Under the pieces are notes generated by a model. That model did no database searches, was not told the origin of the DNA, and saw only the letters and a list, made by a program, of their open reading frames with translations. This document shows positions 28,863 to 37,068 of a stretch of DNA of 64,000 nt, one piece after another (the stretch's first letter is position 1; every line of letters begins with the position of its first letter). The stretch is from an uncultured Bacteroidia bacterium. Lineage in GTDB: Bacteria > Bacteroidota > Bacteroidia > Bacteroidales > Prolixibacteraceae. A program made the position numbers and the translations under genes. Where the stretch lies: the NCBI GenBank assembly GCA_903850335.1, contig CAINLJ010000223.1, forward strand, positions 1 to 64,000, given 5' to 3'.

Positions 28863-29987
28863 ATGGAAAACTATGTAGTTTCAGCACGCAAGTATCGTCC
28901 CGACACATTCAGTTCTGTCGTAGGCCAGCCTTCGATTACCTCAACCTTGAAAAATGCAATACGAAGTAATCACCTTGCGCATGCATATCTCTTTTGCGGA
29001 CCAAGAGGCGTTGGAAAAACTACCTCTGCACGTATTTTTGCAAAAACCATCAACTGTCTAAACCTTGACTCCAATACTGAGCCTTGTAATATATGTGAAT
29101 CATGTCTGTCCTTTGCCGAAAACCGATCCTACAATATTCATGAGTTGGATGCCGCATCAAATAATTCGGTTGACGATATCCGCTCACTTGTCGATAAGGT
29201 CAGGATTCCGCCACAAATTGGGAAATACAGTGTTTACATAATCGATGAGGTTCATATGTTGTCGCAGGCGGCATTTAACGCATTCCTCAAAACACTCGAG
29301 GAGCCTCCGGCACATGCAATTTTTATCCTTGCTACTACCGAAAAGCATAAAATTTTACCTACTATATTGTCGCGTTGCCAGATTTACGATTTTAACAGAA
29401 TTTCAATTCCTGACATAGAGAAATATCTTTCTGAAGTAGCCAGGAAGGAAGATGTAAAAGCTGAAGCTGAAGCCCTGAACGTAATTGCTCAGAAGGCGGA
29501 TGGTGCAATGCGGGATGCCTTGTCAATCTTCGATCAGGTTGTGAGTTTCTGTGGAGCGAATGTTACCTACAGAGATACAATTGCAAATCTCAATGTGCTC
29601 GATTATGATTACTACTTTAGATTGACAGATTGTTTTCACGCAGGTGATATTCCAGGTACCCTGATGATATTTAACGAGATACTTGACAAAGGATTTAATG
29701 CACACCATTTTATTATGGGACTTGGTCAGCACTTCAGAGACCTGCTGATTTGTAAAGATGTGGTCACTGTCCAGCTACTTGAGGTAGGTGGTGAAATTCG
29801 CGAAAAGTATAAAAAGCAAGCTGCTGCGTGTTCAATAAATTTCCTGATTGGGGCACTTCAGCTCGCCTCAGAATGTGATATACAATATAAATCATCATCA
29901 AATCAACGGTTTCTTGTTGAATTAGCCTTAGTCCGAATAGACCAGCTTGAAGAATTGTTTAAAAAAAAACAATTGACGACGCCATAG
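28863..29987 (+). CDS. dnaX: DNA polymerase III clamp-loader subunit, gamma form
   Basis: AAA+ ATPase of the clamp loader. I start at the ATG at 28863 (MENYVVSARKYRP), not the track's 28824. Visible motifs are Walker A GPRGVGKTTSA, a four-cysteine zinc module (residues about 62-82, with EPCNICESC), Walker B YIIDEVHML, and the sensor/SRC motif ILPTILSRCQ. Frame 0 runs through TTT followed by nine A residues and stops five codons later at TAG, giving a 374-residue gamma-like product. The C-terminal tau region continues at once in the -1 frame (separate entry). Confidence 0.92.
   Translation: MENYVVSARKYRPDTFSSVVGQPSITSTLKNAIRSNHLAHAYLFCGPRGVGKTTSARIFAKTINCLNLDSNTEPCNICESCLSFAENRSYNIHELDAASNNSVDDIRSLVDKVRIPPQIGKYSVYIIDEVHMLSQAAFNAFLKTLEEPPAHAIFILATTEKHKILPTILSRCQIYDFNRISIPDIEKYLSEVARKEDVKAEAEALNVIAQKADGAMRDALSIFDQVVSFCGANVTYRDTIANLNVLDYDYYFRLTDCFHAGDIPGTLMIFNEILDKGFNAHHFIMGLGQHFRDLLICKDVVTVQLLEVGGEIREKYKKQAAACSINFLIGALQLASECDIQYKSSSNQRFLVELALVRIDQLEELFKKKQLTTP
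29961..29969 (+). other. A9 slippery site in dnaX
   Basis: Nine consecutive A residues fill three in-frame AAA codons. The -1 frame downstream is open from here to 30631, whereas frame 0 stops at 29985-29987. This is the type of site that yields tau and gamma by ribosomal or transcriptional slippage in other bacteria. A missing A from sequencing or assembly would look the same. Confidence 0.6.
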
Positions 29988-30631
29988 CATCTGTATCCCT
30001 ATTGTCCTTCTTTTCGAATATCGGCCCAAATAAAAATATAAGTAATACAAATTCAAGTGTTTCGGTTAAAGTTGAATCTGCTTCTCTGCCAGTTGTTGAG
30101 GAACCTGTAATTGTCAGGCAATCAACAAAAAGGATTCCAGTCAGAGGTGCCATTTCAACACCATCTATTCTGGATGCATTAAAAGATGAGGAGGAATCCA
30201 CAGCTTCTCCTTCTGTCAGTGAAGATGATCAAAGCAAATACATTAAAAAGGAGGCGAATAAATCTTTTTTACAAGCTCAGTTGCTGGAAGCGTGGAAGGA
30301 TTTTGTAAGTACGATCGATGCCCCTCAACTTAAATCGGCCCTTGGTACCCGGGAACCTGAGTTGATCAATCAATGGCAAATTGAATATGTTCTGGATACA
30401 GAACTTCAGTACAACAGGCTTACGCTCGACCTGAAACCAAAATTACTTGGGTTTTTGCGTCGCCGCTTTGAGAATGAATCTATTGAAATTCTCTTCAAAG
30501 TATCCGATCAGACAATTAACAAATCAGAAGTTCCATACACTGACGAGGAAAGATGGAACTTGCTTGTGACCAGATATCCTTCACTTAGTGGTTTAAAATC
30601 AAAATTTGGTCTGGATTTTGAGCATTATTAA
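29969..30631 (+). CDS. dnaX: DnaX tau-specific C-terminal region, -1 frame
   Basis: Continues dnaX after a -1 shift: the joined reading is FKKK-TIDDAIASV. The sequence up to the TTG at 30002 is open, so the track's start there is artificial. A low-complexity linker (residues rich in S, N, V, P) leads to a conserved C-terminal domain (FLQAQLLEAWKDFVSTI, YTDEERWNLLVTRYPSL, KFGLDFEH). Its form suits the part of tau that contacts the polymerase and helicase. Full tau would be about 589 residues. I see no start site that would suggest independent translation. Confidence 0.75.
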   Translation, partial: TIDDAIASVSLLSFFSNIGPNKNISNTNSSVSVKVESASLPVVEEPVIVRQSTKRIPVRGAISTPSILDALKDEEESTASPSVSEDDQSKYIKKEANKSFLQAQLLEAWKDFVSTIDAPQLKSALGTREPELINQWQIEYVLDTELQYNRLTLDLKPKLLGFLRRRFENESIEILFKVSDQTINKSEVPYTDEERWNLLVTRYPSLSGLKSKFGLDFEHY

Positions 30632-30650
30632 TAAACAGTGATTACTTTTG
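30617..30650 (+). promoter_or_regulatory. Promoter of isocitrate dehydrogenase gene
   Basis: TTTG (30617-30620), 22 bases, TACTTTTG (30643-30650), a full match to the Bacteroidota consensus. It overlaps the end of dnaX and lies 77 bases before the icd ATG. Confidence 0.5.
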
Positions 30651-30727
30651 CAAATTATTTGTGATACCTCTCAATTTTGGGAGACGATGATCGTGCAGTG
30701 TATAATTTCTAATATAAAATCTTTTCA

Positions 30728-31957
30728 ATGCAAAAAATTAAAGTACTTAATCCCGTTGTGGAACTCGACGGGGATGAAATGACGCGAATTATCTGGAAAA
30801 TGATCAGAGAACAACTAATCCTTCCTTTTCTGGATATTGATATCAAATATTATGATCTTGGAATTGAGTATCGCGACGCTACTGATGATCAGGTGACTGT
30901 TGACGCTGCCAATGCAATAAAAAAGTACAAGGTAGGTATTAAATGTGCCACAATAACACCGGATGAAGCACGCGTTGCAGAATTTGGGTTGAAGAAAATG
31001 TACAAATCGCCAAATGGAACGATCAGAAATATTCTGGACGGAACCATTTTCCGCGAACCGATCGTTGTTTCAAATGTTCCAAGATTAATCCCGCAATGGA
31101 CTGCTCCAATTGTTATTGGACGTCATGCATTCGGTGACCAGTATCGTGCTACCGACATCGTAGTTGATCGTCCGGGAAGTCTGACGATGACATTCACCCC
31201 GGATGATGGTGCTGGTGCCGAGGTTCATAATGTCTATCATTTCGATGGTCCGGGCGTCGCACTTACTATGTATAACACAGAGGCTTCTATCCGGGGATTC
31301 GCGCATAGTTGCTTTAAAATGGCACTCTCAAAACAATGGCCTCTTTATCTTTCTACCAAGAATACGATCCTTAAAAAGTATGACGGATTCTTCAAGGATA
31401 TTTTTGAAGAAATTTTCATTAACGAGTATAAAGATAAATTCAAGGAAGCAGGAATTATTTATGAACACCGTCTTATCGATGATATGGTTGCCTCTGCATT
31501 AAAATGGAATGGTAATTTTATCTGGGCATGTAAGAATTATGATGGTGACGTTCAATCTGATACTGTCGCTCAGGGTTTCGGTTCTTTAGGCTTAATGACC
31601 TCTGTACTCATAACTCCTGACGGCGAAGTGATGGAAGCTGAAGCTGCTCACGGAACTGTGACCCGTCACTACAGGGAACATCAAAAGGGACGCCCAACAT
31701 CCACAAATCCAATCGCTTCGATTTATGCATGGACTCGCGGTCTCGCTTTCCGAGGGAAACTAGATAATAACCAGCCACTTATAGATTTTGCTCTTCAACT
31801 CGAGAGCGTATGTATCGACACAGTCGAATCGGGGAAAATGACCAAAGACCTTGCGCTTTCGATCTATGGGGAAAATCTCAAGCCGGAACATTATTTGACA
31901 ACCGAACAGTTTATGGATGAGTTGTCTAAATTAATGAACATCAGAATGGGTAACTAA
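30728..31957 (+). CDS. icd: NADP-dependent isocitrate dehydrogenase
   Basis: Oxidatively decarboxylates isocitrate to 2-oxoglutarate. The 409-residue sequence belongs to the homodimeric, eukaryote-like type II group: it begins [19 protein letters not shown] and contains [30 protein letters not shown] and [16 protein letters not shown]. The substrate residues (Ser and Arg of SPNGTIRN and the downstream Arg, Tyr and Lys) are retained. It has its own promoter. The 2-oxoglutarate product is a candidate substrate for the KorAB-type enzyme at 54 kb. Confidence 0.96.
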   Translation: MQKIKVLNPVVELDGDEMTRIIWKMIREQLILPFLDIDIKYYDLGIEYRDATDDQVTVDAANAIKKYKVGIKCATITPDEARVAEFGLKKMYKSPNGTIRNILDGTIFREPIVVSNVPRLIPQWTAPIVIGRHAFGDQYRATDIVVDRPGSLTMTFTPDDGAGAEVHNVYHFDGPGVALTMYNTEASIRGFAHSCFKMALSKQWPLYLSTKNTILKKYDGFFKDIFEEIFINEYKDKFKEAGIIYEHRLIDDMVASALKWNGNFIWACKNYDGDVQSDTVAQGFGSLGLMTSVLITPDGEVMEAEAAHGTVTRHYREHQKGRPTSTNPIASIYAWTRGLAFRGKLDNNQPLIDFALQLESVCIDTVESGKMTKDLALSIYGENLKPEHYLTTEQFMDELSKLMNIRMGN

Positions 31958-32025
31958 TTCAATGATTGTGATTCCTTAAAACAGTTGAATCCTTGTACTA
32001 ATTTAATTTTAAAAAACATCATCCT

Positions 32026-32541
32026 ATGATCAAAAAAGCTGTTGAAGATGCACTGAATGAGCAAATTAACGCAGAATTTAAATCGGCATACCTCTACTTG
32101 TCCATGTCTGCCTATTTTCAAGGCACCGGACTTTCAGGTTGTGCAAACTGGATGAGGGTACAATATCAGGAGGAGCTGGCACATGCAACACGATTTTTTG
32201 ATTATGTTCATGAGCGTGGAGGCAAAGTTTTATTGTCCCCAATAAACGAAGTTCAGGTTGAATTTTCAGGTATCGTCGATGTCTTTGAAAAAACACTTGA
32301 ACATGAACAGGTTGTTACCGGAATGATCGATCGTCTTATGGATATTTCAATTCAGGAAAGTGATCATGCAACTAAGAGTTTTTTACAATGGTTTGTTGAT
32401 GAACAGGTTGAAGAAGAGGCTAATGTAGGTCAGATTTTGAATAATCTATCCCTGATCAAAGGAGAAGGGCAGGGACTCTTAATGATGGATCGTGAAATGA
32501 AATCCAGAGTTTTTGTAAATCCATTTCCAGCCAAAATCTAA
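32026..32541 (+). CDS. Ferritin
   Basis: Non-haem bacterial ferritin of 171 residues that stores iron as a 24-mer shell. The ferroxidase ligands are visible: the glutamate in NAEFKSAYLYL, the ExxH pair in QEELAHATRFF, and later glutamates in TLEHEQVV and VDEQVEEEANV. No haem-ligand methionine signature of bacterioferritin is apparent. The gene is monocistronic, with a strong terminator 30 bases downstream. Confidence 0.95.
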   Translation: MIKKAVEDALNEQINAEFKSAYLYLSMSAYFQGTGLSGCANWMRVQYQEELAHATRFFDYVHERGGKVLLSPINEVQVEFSGIVDVFEKTLEHEQVVTGMIDRLMDISIQESDHATKSFLQWFVDEQVEEEANVGQILNNLSLIKGEGQGLLMMDREMKSRVFVNPFPAKI

Positions 32542-32570
32542 GATATACAATTGATTCAATACAATTTTTA

Positions 32571-32608
32571 AAGAGCAGGTTCCTTCCGGGAGCCTGCTCT
32601 TAATTTTT
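32571..32608 (+). terminator. Intrinsic terminator after ferritin
   Basis: AAGAGCAGG pairs with CCTGCTCTT (inner TTCC/GGGA partly paired), followed by AATTTTTAT. It resembles the rplS terminator in its GGTTCC...GGGAGCC core. Confidence 0.85.
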
Positions 32609-32639
32609 ATGAAAGGCCTGATGACATTTAAACAATTCA

Positions 32640-32671
32640 TTTCGGTACTTTCAACTTTTGAGTTACCTTTG
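32640..32671 (+). promoter_or_regulatory. Promoter of secA-lgt
   Basis: TTTC (32640-32643), 20 bases, TACCTTTG (32664-32671), close to consensus and 44 bases before the secA ATG. Confidence 0.5.
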
Positions 32672-32715
32672 TAGCTGAATGATTTTTTAGATATTAATTT
32701 ATATAAGATAAGATA

Positions 32716-35700
32716 ATGTCATTTCTTAACAAAGTTCTATCAAGTTTTTTTGGAAATAAATCTCAAAAAGATATTAAAGAGTTAACACCTGTCTTACTGC
32801 GTGTTAAACAGGAATACCTTAGGTTTCCAGGCCTTACAAATGATCAGTTACGCCAGGAATCCACTCTGCTCAGAAATAAAATATTTGAATATGTAAAGGC
32901 AGAGGAAGAAGAAATCGCTTCACTCAAAGAACAGGCCGAAAGTGGTGAAGTACCACTCGAAGAAGGTGAAAAACTTTATGACAGAGTTGATAAACTGGAA
33001 GAGATAATCCTCAAAAAGATCGAGGAAGTATTAAATGAGGTTCTTCCGACCGCCTTTGCAATTGTGAAAGATACGGCTCGAAGATTCATGGAAAACGAGA
33101 CTATTGTGGTTACTGCTACTGATTTCGACCGTGAACTCGCGATTACAAAGGATTTTGTTTCTATCGATGGGGATAAGGCAATTTATAAAAATGAATGGAT
33201 TGCCGGTGGATCAGTCCAGAAATGGAATATGTTGCATTATGATGTTCAGCTGATTGGAGGTATAGTTTTACATAGCGGTAAAATTTCGGAAATGGGTACC
33301 GGTGAGGGGAAAACTCTTGTAGCAACACTCCCTGTGTTTCTGAATGCCCTTGCCGGAAGAGGAGTTCATGTGGTTACCGTAAACGATTATCTTGCAAAGC
33401 GTGACTCCGAATGGATGGGCCCGATTTATCAATTTCATGGTATCTCTGTTGACTGTATCGATAAACACCAACCCAATTCAACAGAACGCCGTAAGGCTTA
33501 TGAAGCCGACATAACCTTCGGTACAAACAATGAATTTGGTTTCGATTATCTGCGTGATAACATGGCAGTTAGTCCTTCAGATCTGGTTCAACGTAAGCAT
33601 CATTACGGCATTGTGGATGAGGTTGACTCTGTATTAATCGATGATGCACGTACGCCACTTATCATTTCAGGTCCCGTTCCAAAAGGGGAAAATCAGTTGT
33701 TCGATGAGCTTAAAGCTCCGGTTGAAAGACTTGTAAAGGCGCAACGCGACCTCGTAGGACAGTATTTAGTGGAAGCAAAAAAGAAAATAGGTTCATCCAA
33801 CAATAAAGAGTCAGAAGAAGGGGCCCTTGCACTCTTCCGCGCCTACAAAGGGCTTCCAAAACATAAACCGCTGATCCGGTTTTTGAGTGAGGAGGGAAAC
33901 AAGGCAAAGATGTTAAAGATCGAAAACTACTACATGCAGGATAATAACAAAAATATGTATGTAGCAACCGATCCGCTTTATTTTGTGATCGAAGAGAAAC
34001 TGAACTCAATTGAATTAACCGACAACGGGATCGAAATCCTTTCAAAAGATAACGAGGATAATGGATTCTTCGTGTTGCCCGATGTCGGAGCAGAAATCGC
34101 GGATATTCAAAATAATAAAAATCTTTCCGAAATAGAAAGCCTTGAACTGAAAGATACGCTGTTACAGAATTTTGCTGTTAAATCGGAACGTGTACACACA
34201 GTAAATCAACTGTTAAAAGCTTATACAATGTTCGAAAAGGATGTCGAATATGTCCTGATTGAAGGTAAGGTTAAGATTGTTGATGAACAGACAGGACGTA
34301 TCATGGAAGGACGCCGGTACTCCGATGGCCTCCATCAGGCAATTGAAGCGAAAGAACGTGTTAAGATCGAAGATGCAACACAGACTTTTGCCACAATAAC
34401 CCTCCAGAACTACTTCCGTATGTACCATAAACTAGCCGGTATGACAGGAACAGCTGAAACAGAAGCCGGTGAACTCTGGGACATCTATAAGCTGGAGGTT
34501 GTTGTAATTCCAACGAACCAACCTGTGATCCGAAAGGATTTTGAGGATCTGGTTTATAAAACGAAAAAGGAAAAATACAACGCGATTATCGATGAAATAG
34601 TCAAGCTTAATAAAAAAGGTCAGCCAATGCTTGTTGGAACGACCTCGGTGGAGATCTCCGAATTATTGAGCCGAATGCTTCAAATGCGTGGGATCAAACA
34701 TCAGGTACTTAATGCTAAACTTCATCAGCGTGAGGCGGATATTGTTGCAGAGGCTGGTAAACTCGGGATGGTCACCATTGCTACCAACATGGCTGGTCGT
34801 GGAACCGATATAAAACTGACTCCTGAGACCCGCGAATTAGGTGGTCTTGCAATAATTGGTACCGAAAGACACGAATCACGACGGGTTGACCGCCAGTTAC
34901 GAGGTCGTTCAGGAAGACAGGGAGATCCGGGTTCTTCTCAATTCTTCGTATCTCTCGAGGATGATCTTATGCGCCTGTTTTCATCGGATCGTATCGTCAG
35001 GATCATGGATAAGCTTGGACTCAAGGACGGTGAGGTCATACAGCACTCCATGATTACAAATGCAATCGAGAGAGCTCAGAAAAAGGTGGAGGAGAATAAC
35101 TTTGGAATCCGGAAACGTCTTCTTGAATATGACGATGTGATGAACTCTCAACGTGAAGTCATCTACAAAAAAAGGCGGCATGCACTCTTTGGTGAACGTA
35201 TCGATGTCGATATCCTGAATATGATTTACGACATGAGTGACACGTTAACAGCTGAACATCACCCAAATGGCAGAGAAGGATTCGACGATTTTACACTCGA
35301 CCTAATTCGTTCCTTGTCACTTGAATCACCTGTTAGTGAAAAAGAATTTGTTAGTATAAAGCCAGATGAGATAAGCGATAAAGTTTATCATGCAGCAATT
35401 GCTAATTTCACACGCAGATCACAGGCAATCTCAAAGCAGGCAATGCCGGTGATCAAGAATGTATATGAGACGAAATCACATATTTATAACAACATAGTAG
35501 TTCCGATTACAGACGGTTTAAGGTTATTCAACATAGTAACAAATCTTGAAAAAGCCTATAAGACCCATGGTCTCGATCTGGTTAAATCTTACGAAAAACA
35601 GGTGATTCTCGCTACAATAGATGAACATTGGAAGGAGAATCTCCGTGAACTTGACGAATTGCGTACCTCAGTTCAAAATGCCTCCTACGAGCAGAAGGAT

Positions 35701-36030
35701 CCATTGTTGATTTACAAGCTTGAGTCATTCAATCTGTTTAAGTCGATGATGGAACGCGTGAACAAAGGTGTTGTTTCTACATTAATGAAAGGGCAGATTC
35801 CTATTAGTGAGGCTGACGAGGTCAAAGAGGCACCTGTCGTTCGTCATCATGCCGATCGTTCAAAGTATCGCGAAGAGAAGAGTGATGCTTCTGAATCCTC
35901 CTCCGGCAAGCAACCTGAGGAAAAACACGTTCAGCAGGTCAGGGTCACACCAAAGGTTGGAAGAAATGAACCTTGTCCCTGTGGAAGCGGAAAGAAATTC
36001 AAAAACTGTCACGGTCACGGAATGGAGTAA
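32716..36030 (+). CDS. secA: Preprotein translocase ATPase SecA
   Basis: Motor ATPase that drives unfolded proteins through SecYEG. Visible features are Walker [31 protein letters not shown], the [23 protein letters not shown] segment, [10 protein letters not shown] and [16 protein letters not shown]. The C-terminal zinc-binding tail is [18 protein letters not shown], which binds SecB or ribosomes. At 1,104 residues it is some 200 longer than the E. coli protein because of inserts, for example around residues 320-470; this is usual in Bacteroidota. lgt follows after 34 bases. Confidence 0.97.
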   Translation: MSFLNKVLSSFFGNKSQKDIKELTPVLLRVKQEYLRFPGLTNDQLRQESTLLRNKIFEYVKAEEEEIASLKEQAESGEVPLEEGEKLYDRVDKLEEIILKKIEEVLNEVLPTAFAIVKDTARRFMENETIVVTATDFDRELAITKDFVSIDGDKAIYKNEWIAGGSVQKWNMLHYDVQLIGGIVLHSGKISEMGTGEGKTLVATLPVFLNALAGRGVHVVTVNDYLAKRDSEWMGPIYQFHGISVDCIDKHQPNSTERRKAYEADITFGTNNEFGFDYLRDNMAVSPSDLVQRKHHYGIVDEVDSVLIDDARTPLIISGPVPKGENQLFDELKAPVERLVKAQRDLVGQYLVEAKKKIGSSNNKESEEGALALFRAYKGLPKHKPLIRFLSEEGNKAKMLKIENYYMQDNNKNMYVATDPLYFVIEEKLNSIELTDNGIEILSKDNEDNGFFVLPDVGAEIADIQNNKNLSEIESLELKDTLLQNFAVKSERVHTVNQLLKAYTMFEKDVEYVLIEGKVKIVDEQTGRIMEGRRYSDGLHQAIEAKERVKIEDATQTFATITLQNYFRMYHKLAGMTGTAETEAGELWDIYKLEVVVIPTNQPVIRKDFEDLVYKTKKEKYNAIIDEIVKLNKKGQPMLVGTTSVEISELLSRMLQMRGIKHQVLNAKLHQREADIVAEAGKLGMVTIATNMAGRGTDIKLTPETRELGGLAIIGTERHESRRVDRQLRGRSGRQGDPGSSQFFVSLEDDLMRLFSSDRIVRIMDKLGLKDGEVIQHSMITNAIERAQKKVEENNFGIRKRLLEYDDVMNSQREVIYKKRRHALFGERIDVDILNMIYDMSDTLTAEHHPNGREGFDDFTLDLIRSLSLESPVSEKEFVSIKPDEISDKVYHAAIANFTRRSQAISKQAMPVIKNVYETKSHIYNNIVVPITDGLRLFNIVTNLEKAYKTHGLDLVKSYEKQVILATIDEHWKENLRELDELRTSVQNASYEQKDPLLIYKLESFNLFKSMMERVNKGVVSTLMKGQIPISEADEVKEAPVVRHHADRSKYREEKSDASESSSGKQPEEKHVQQVRVTPKVGRNEPCPCGSGKKFKNCHGHGME

Positions 36031-36064
36031 AAGTTAACAATTAAGCATTCAAATCTAAAAAATT

Positions 36065-36910
36065 ATGAGTACACTTTTGGCAATACACTGGAATGTAAGC
36101 CCTGAATTGTTCAGTCTTGGTCCGATTTCAGTACGCTGGTACGGATTGATGTTTGCTTTAGGCTTTCTTTTTGGATTTTCAATCATGACACGGATGTTCA
36201 AGTTTGAAGGATCTGATCCTGTCTTGGTTGAGAAACTTTTTGTATATGTGATAATAGCTACTATTGTGGGAGCCAGACTAGGACATGTACTTTTTTATGG
36301 CTGGGATTACTATTCGAAACACCTGATCGAGATATTTCTTCCTATTGCCCAGGTTGACGGTAGTTGGAAATTTGTCGGATTTCAAGGGCTCGCAAGTCAT
36401 GGGGGAGCGTTGGGAATCTTATTGGCTGTCTGGCTCTATTCTAAAAGAGTATCCAAAAGACCCATATTGTGGACTCTTGACCGGCTGGTTGTTCCTGTAG
36501 CCCTGGTGGGTGCGATGATCAGAACCGGGAATATGATGAACTCTGAAATTTATGGAGTTGCTACAAATTTACCATGGGGATTTATTTTTGAACGTAACCA
36601 CGAAACAATTCCCAAACATCCCACAGGGTTTTATGAAGCTATTTGCTACCTTATTTCCTTTGGTTTGCTATTGTTCTTTTATTTTAAAAAGAAAGATCTC
36701 AAGGACCGGGCCGGATTTCTTACTGGAGTATTCTTTATTGGTATCTTCCTGACCCGCTTCCTAATTGAGTTTATAAAGGAAAATCAGGAGAGTTTTGAAG
36801 CTGGAATGACACTTAATATGGGTCAGATTCTGAGCATTCCATTTATTATTGCCGGAATATGGCTGATATATCATTCACTCCAACACGACCCGGTAGTGTA
36901 TAAAAGTTAG
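36065..36910 (+). CDS. lgt: Prolipoprotein diacylglyceryl transferase
   Basis: Integral membrane enzyme that transfers diacylglycerol from phosphatidylglycerol to the lipobox cysteine, the first step of lipoprotein maturation. The 281 residues include about seven membrane helices. Family signatures are SVRWYGLMFALGF, the ASHGGALG motif with its essential histidine, and GAMIRTGNMMNSEIYG, the Lgt signature region. Its position 34 bases after secA suggests one transcript for two export functions. Several lipoproteins in this window are its likely substrates. Confidence 0.95.
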   Translation: MSTLLAIHWNVSPELFSLGPISVRWYGLMFALGFLFGFSIMTRMFKFEGSDPVLVEKLFVYVIIATIVGARLGHVLFYGWDYYSKHLIEIFLPIAQVDGSWKFVGFQGLASHGGALGILLAVWLYSKRVSKRPILWTLDRLVVPVALVGAMIRTGNMMNSEIYGVATNLPWGFIFERNHETIPKHPTGFYEAICYLISFGLLLFFYFKKKDLKDRAGFLTGVFFIGIFLTRFLIEFIKENQESFEAGMTLNMGQILSIPFIIAGIWLIYHSLQHDPVVYKS

Positions 36911-37068
36911 GTTTGAAAAGAAGAGTCTCCTGATTGGCGTTTAATTAAGGATTTTCCCAAAATTTCCAAACCAACTATGGTTACATAAAAATCAGTCAGT
37001 TGCTCAATTCTGTTGGTATGTCTTGCCAGCCTGAAAATCATATTTTCCTTATTTAATGGGATGAATAT

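Noticed and set aside
30002-30631. Independent 209-residue gene starting at TTG 30002
   Set aside because: The frame is open upstream to the A9 run and the protein is the C-terminal part of DnaX, so it is better read as the tau extension.
36911-37068. Terminator between lgt and the dehydrogenase gene
   Set aside because: Only a 5-bp AACCA/TGGTT palindrome without a T-run is present; too weak to call.
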